Source: Smittium mucronatum (taxonomy: Eukaryota; Kickxellomycota; Harpellomycetes; Harpellales; Legeriomycetaceae). Taken from it: 36,511 nt of DNA. Under the pieces are notes generated by a model. That model did not search any database. It was not told where the DNA came from and worked only from the letters and a program-made list of their open reading frames with translations. Numbering within the stretch: the stretch's first letter is position 1; each line of letters begins with the position of its first letter. The translations under genes were made by a program, and so were the position numbers. The stretch spans positions 9,245-45,755 of the forward strand of contig LSSL01000461.1 in NCBI GenBank assembly GCA_001953115.1. The letters run 5' to 3'. This document shows, one piece after another, positions 31,560-36,511 of this stretch.

Positions 31560-33780
31560 GCCAATAATTACCATTAAAGTATTAAAAGAAATTAATATCA
31601 GTGGATTTATTTGAGCTTAGAATTTATTTATTTTTGTGTCACGGAATTTTATTATAAGATAACTCCATTAAAAACTATACTAAAAAAATATGAAAAAAAG
31701 AAATAGGCGTATAGAAAAGACTATTATCCTAACTAAAATAAGCTCCTCTGCCGGACTACCGGCTGCGTACCTACCGGAAAACGGTTCAATCTACCAACCG
31801 AAAGACCGCCCCTGGCATTGCTTCAAGTAGGCTGGATGACTAAGGTTACGTGCAGTCATGAATTAAGCTATTTGTCAACTAAAAATATATCATTGAAGCT
31901 ACTTAGCTCCTAGTATATTTGAGCTTAGAAAAGATGTATATTATGGTTAGATAAAAAGTTGGATAAATGATTTTCCTAAAAATAAATCACCAGATTCAGA
32001 TGCCATGATCTTTCAATCATATAAAAATATTAGTGAAATAATTTCCGAAAATTTAGAAAAAATTTATTATAACGCTTTTGAAACAAAAAATTGAAATGAT
32101 TAAACTTATACAAAAAAAAAGAGCCCTAAAATACTTAAAAAATTACAATCCAATAACTCCTTCAAGTTTAGACAAAAATATATAAACGAAAATCTCAATA
32201 AAAAAATTCAAATATTTATTGGGGATATGATAAATAAGGGAAATGCAGTCTTTATTAAAAGAAGAGGCAATTTTTTATAGTATATATTGTAAATTTTTAC
32301 TAAATGAGAATATTAAAATAAATTCGGATAATAGCAATGAATGCATATTAATTATAGACCAAGGGAAGGCAAATTGCAGGGTTAGCTGGGGTTATTTGTA
32401 ATAATATTTAAGAAAATCAGGTTTTGAACAAGCATTAATTAATATGAAGAGGTGCTTATATCAAGTACTTATATTCAAGTATAAAAACTTAAATTAAAAT
32501 AAATGGACAATTAACACACCCAATAGAGATTAAAAGAATACTTAGAAATGGTGATCTATTATCTCCTTTGTTACATAATTTAGTAATATAACCTTTAATT
32601 CTATACGTAAATAAGGAAATATAAGGGGTTTCGATAGAAAATTTAAATTAATGATTATACGAATAATTTATTAATATAAATAAATAAACTAAGTTAAGAA
32701 TAAAAAATTGATGAAGCTGTGAAAATATATTCTCTTACTTAAAACCCCAAAATAAACGAGGAGAATACAATTTATGTGAAGATATAAAGATCTAAATATT
32801 AGTGGATAATAAGCAAATTTATTTCAAAAATCGAAAACTATAAATATCTGGAGGGTTTTTTAGATCAAATGATATAAAAATAATAAAAAATAAAAAAAGT
32901 GTTGTATAATAGTACTGGTAAAAAAAAAGTTGGTATAATACAAAATATCGCTCCAAGAGGAATTTTTATCTGTTAAATTTTTTCTCCTACCAAAATTAAG
33001 TTCAGCCGCCAGTATATTTTCCTTCGAAAAAAATTTCATAAAACCGTTATAGAAAAACCCTAATAATTTTATTTGGGATAATAAAAAAAGTGCGAATAAA
33101 AGTGAAGAAATTTGAATTGAGTAAAAGAAAATTGAGTCACTGAATTTTTAAACGTTGAATCGAAATCAAAAACCCTCTTTTTGAAACGTTAAAGTTATCT
33201 GATTAGAAAAATAAAACTATTTATAGCGAATAAGATTTAAAAAACTTTAATTGCGAAAAAAAATAAAGTTTATGAGCATTAAATGGATATACTGTTCGCA
33301 AAAAAATTTATAAAAAAACATATATAAATTCCATCCAATGTAAAGAATGGTAAAAGAATTAGAGAATAATATATATAAATTAGATTATTCTGCAATAACT
33401 AACTGGATAAATCAAATTAATTAAAATTCTCGAAAAAAATAAATTAAATAAATCTTCAGTATTAAAAATTCAAAAAAAAGGTCAATATTGGCTTTAAAAT
33501 AATAATATACCAAACTGTGGTATGTTAATAGCTAACTGTGAACTTATCATGGATGAAAGAAAATTTTAAATGTAAAATTATTGTTAGAAATAGGCCAATA
33601 ACATACAATATAAATGAAAATCAGAAACGCGAATTTTCCAATAAAGAATCATTTAGTTTCTCTAGAATATCGATTGATAGCTTCAAAATCAAAAAGAAGC
33701 CAATAATAAAGTGGAATAATCGAATTTTTATAAAAAATCTCGACTCTAAAAAAAGAAAAAAACTGGTAGCTCAGCCTAAG
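31560..33780 (+). pseudogene. decayed L1-like LINE reverse transcriptase
   Basis: The palm and thumb blocks of non-LTR reverse transcriptases appear in order, in changing frames. NKSPDSDAMIFQSYK (31981-32025) matches NKSPGPDG. NYNPITPSSLDKNI follows, matching NYRPISL...K. GNAVFIKRR matches the AFI.GR block. IIDQGKANCRVSWGYL (32351-32398) is motif A, family form D..KAFDRV.W. ILRNGDLLSPLLHNLV (32538-32585) is motif B, from RQGDPLSPLLFNL. NDYTNNLLI (32650-32676) stands for the catalytic YADD, now YTNN at 32656-32667. NYKYLEGF is the FKYLG block, and FIWDNKK (33068-33088) the C-terminal FIW block. Many stops and at least three frame changes make it dead. A later insertion (31623-31915) splits it. 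The 81-codon frame at 33538-33783 may be its C-terminal remnant. An LTR element is excluded by the motif set. Confidence 0.85.
31623..31915 (-). mobile_element. retroposed SINE-like insertion (293 bp) inside the LINE relic
   Basis: Flanked by the perfect 15-mer TATTTGAGCTTAGAA (31608-31622 and 31916-31930). Read on the minus strand it has an AT-rich start, a GC-rich structured core (31740-31860) and an A-rich 3' end, AATAAAATTCCGTGACACAA plus an A-rich run. The core contains GCCGG-ACTA-CCGGC and ACCG-GAAAA-CGGT hairpins. The 3' end recurs as the 36-bp insertion at 11889-11924, so this is one retroposon family. Removing the insert and one 15-mer (308 bp) joins the LINE frame in phase. No coding frame; no clear tRNA A/B box pair on the minus strand. 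Confidence 0.75.
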
Positions 33781-33783
33781 TGA

Positions 33784-36039
33784 AATTCTATTTGCGAAAA
33801 AAATAACATTTATTCAATCTTTAACCAGATGAAAATCCAAAAATTATACCCTGAACCTAATATGATAAGCCTATTTATCCTCTTCTTCATATTTCTTTAA
33901 TTTTCTGTAAAAAATTAAAGCTTTGGAATAAGATTACTTTCTACCAATCTTAAGAATGCAAATCTTCAAATCAAAAAATGGAAATTTAGCACATATTAAT
34001 CTCTGGAGTAGATTAATTAATTGATTTTAGAGGCTAATCTGCGATTTTATTAAATATTATTTCACGTATATTTGGTTAAGTAGTAGAAAGATGCTTACAT
34101 AATATTTTACTGTTTATAGCCATTTAAAGACAATTGATTAAATATAGATATTATTTTTGGCGTATTCAAATGAAAAATTTATATATTCGAAACTGAAGCA
34201 TAAAAGAAAGTACAATATTACACACAAAATGGGTTTTATTTAGGTGGAAAAATTACCTAAAAAAAATCTTCAGAGACACCAAAAATACTAAGAAAAAATG
34301 CTCCTGGTAAAATATTTAGACCCCATGGTTTTCTATCAATTCAGGAGAAAAATATAGTTAAAATATTAGTTAAAATATCATTTTCACCTTTTTCTCTATA
34401 CCCACTACATTTTTATACTATTTTAAAATAACATAAACTGGTATTGGGCTATATGTTATAGAAATTATTTTTAATAAATAACATGAAATGAATAAATAAT
34501 AATAAAATCATATCTTCTTCATACATCTAACAGAAATAAAAAGAGTGAATTAATATTTAAGCGATCATGAATATAAATCAACTCCGCCAAAACCTCATTT
34601 TTTTATCATTTAAAATATATACAAAGATATTTTCCTGAAAAAAAAACTTGGATTAATTTTTAAAATTTCTGGATAATTGATAATTTAATAGGGAAAAGAA
34701 TAAATGAATATTAATTTCTTTCAAGATATATTTGTTAAAAAATAAAATAATCATGACATTTTTAATTTTGAAACCCCTTAAAAAAAATCAATTTTTTAAA
34801 ATTTTTTAAATAAACATGGAAATAATTACAATTTAATTCTTTTGAACTTTTTTTTCATAAATCACTAAAGTGCTATTTATATTATCCATAAATTTAAATA
34901 TATACAATGTTTTTTAGAAAATAATTGCTAATCTATTGTTCAAAAAACAATTTAAAATGGTCAGTAATAAAATTATTAGAAATCAAAAAGACTGAAAAAA
35001 AATAACAGTCTCTTTGAAATATCTGTATTTAATCAAATCCTGTTTTCATTTTTTCAAATCAAAAACTACTATTCATTTTCCATATATTTATGTAATTTTT
35101 TATAGAAAATTATTAGATTTTGTTTATTCTGGGTGGTATTTTTTAGGAAAAAAGTGGGATATAAAGAAGTTTATATAATTATTGGAAGTTATTGATTTAA
35201 AATATTGGTGTATTTATTTATTTATTTTTAAAACTTATATACCTCTGTTATTCTGTTATTAGTAGCAATATTTGTGATAAATATTTTTTTATTATCAAGA
35301 GGTAATAAAAAGAGGCAAATTTGGCAACCGTTAATTATTTGATTTAAAATTAAACTGTTGGCATGCACTTAAATTTTAAAAAAAACGACTTTTTTTTATC
35401 TTAGTTTTTATATTTTTTCTAATAAATTAAAAAAAATTCTTATAATAAAGGGATTTTTTATAAGCGCACAGATATAAAAAAAGATCTAAATCAATTTATC
35501 TAAAATATAAGACTCCTATCTGGATTTAGTTGCAAATTTGAATAATATGAAGCCTCATTAATATTTCATTTTTACAAATAAATCTTTTTAGAGTTCCAAA
35601 TTTGCTTATTCTAAACCCATTTTTTGAAGCCGAAAAAAAAATAATCGGTTTATCATATTGGCAAACTATTCCTACTAAACGAATTTAAATTGCTTACATA
35701 TATATGAGATTAATTAGTTAATTTTGAAAAGATATTAAGGACATTATTAGAAAGAAATAATCTATAAAAAAAATCGTACTCTCTCCCTCAATTTCATGTT
35801 AAAATTACAAAGCAACCATTCGGAAACTAATGAATTTCAAGGATAACAAAAAAATGTATATAGCCTCTTTCTCAGGATTTAAAACACCAAAATAATGTAT
35901 AATTAATATATAAATTTTAAAATAGTTATCTAATAATATAAAATTCACTGTTTTTTTTTACTCAAAACACAAAAAAAAATGTTGAGATCAATAATAAATT
36001 TTATTTTATTTTAGAAATTGAACAAAAGAGTAAAAATAA
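33784..36039. other. AT-rich non-coding stretch
   Basis: No gene or element recognised. The C-terminal and 3' parts of the LINE may once have reached into its beginning, but nothing aligns and no poly(A) tail was found. Confidence 0.5.
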
Positions 36040-36385
36040 TTAGATAAATATAATAAAGGAGATATTATAGGTATAATAGAAATTAATATAAATCAATATA
36101 ATGGAAACATTGTCATAAAATTTACTATAAAATTCAATATCTACAAAAAAAATAAATTTAGTGGTGAATCAATTAGTTATTAGCAAGTTATTTGATATTT
36201 TTTTCAAATTTTAATAAATTTACAACTAAATCTTCCCTGAAATCGCTTTGTTAATATTTTTATCAAATTCAATGGAATATAAATAGTGTATATCGAATTA
36301 TTGAAATAAAAAAAAATCAATAAAAAACTAATTAATAAAAAGGATCTAATCAACTTAAAAAATGTTTTTTCTCATGGAAAATATG
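36040..36385 (-). repeat. 346-bp inverted repeat, right copy
   Basis: Reverse complement of 27124-27469 with about seven differences. It ends directly at a perfect hairpin (36382-36415). The pair encloses about 8.6 kb of AT-rich DNA and the LINE relic. Confidence 0.85.
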
Positions 36386-36415
36386 TGTAATGAACCAATA
36401 GGCTCATTACACATA
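36382..36415. repeat. perfect 12-bp hairpin at the edge of the inverted repeat
   Basis: TATGTGTAATGA (36382-36393) pairs perfectly with TCATTACACATA (36404-36415). Inside the loop CC pairs with GG around AATA. It lies exactly at the boundary of the 346-bp repeat and is absent from the left copy's border. It may be a terminal structure of a mobile element or chance. Confidence 0.6.
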
Positions 36416-36511
36416 CGAAACATTTCACCCAATTGAGAAAATCTCTCATAAGCATAATTGGCTGCTAGGAAACTAAAAATGATATAAATAAGGAAGCTTA
36501 GCCATTTCGGA

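Noticed and set aside
31740..31860. GC-rich block considered as a tRNA, 5S rRNA or self-cleaving ribozyme
   Set aside because: GGTTCAATC resembles a B box but only on the strand opposite to the retroposon's poly(A)-side orientation, no cloverleaf forms, and no ribozyme core was matched. It is kept as part of the retroposed insertion.
27124..36385. One 9.3-kb transposon with 346-bp terminal inverted repeats
   Set aside because: No target duplication at the outer borders and no transposase between them; the pair is reported as an inverted repeat only.

Overview
This is a very AT-rich eukaryotic window with a single intact protein-coding gene. By eye the non-coding DNA is only about 20% G+C, while the gene, on the minus strand at 6972-7706, is about 40-45% G+C. 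The gene is intronless and encodes a dienelactone-hydrolase-family alpha/beta hydrolase of the type common in fungi. That protein, the short TTAA-flanked elements and the mix of LINE and Ty3-like relics suggest a fungus with an AT-rich, repeat-laden genome. I cannot place it more precisely. No rRNA gene, standard tRNA gene or CRISPR array was seen.

Layout. 1-6000 is AT-rich DNA with homopolymer tracts, one 7-bp minisatellite, a fragment of a dispersed element and patches of unidentifiable, less AT-rich relic sequence. 6070-6662 (minus) is a decayed Tc1/mariner transposase. 6972-7706 is the hydrolase gene. 7692-8182 (minus) is a broken reading frame of unknown origin. 8300-11930 is a dense, nested cluster of short non-autonomous DNA elements. 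I name three families here: A and B have CCCTTTC-type ends and lie at TTAA, as piggyBac-type elements do; X is about 265 bp, has TGGGAGATTC ends and lies in TATATA-like sites. The cluster ends with a 36-bp retroposed tail inside a perfect 15-bp target duplication. 13960-17718 holds three copies of a long imperfect palindrome (foldback element) around an assembly gap, and a Ty3-like reverse transcriptase relic on the minus strand. 18000-27100 is almost featureless, about 80-85% A+T.

27124-36385 is bounded by two inverted 346-bp copies that are about 98% identical. Between them lies a decayed L1-like LINE reverse transcriptase (plus strand, about 31560-33780). Two retroposed insertions, each with a perfect 15-16 bp target duplication, lie in the LINE body or just upstream of it.

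Apart from the hydrolase, nothing here looks like a working gene set. The window is best read as layered transposon deposits: LINE, Ty3 and Tc1 coding relics are old and riddled with stops; the short DNA elements are nested inside one another; the retroposed insertions with perfect target duplications and the 98% inverted pair are the youngest events. I found no evidence for a new enzymatic or defence system. The unusual content is the element families, their nesting and their timing.
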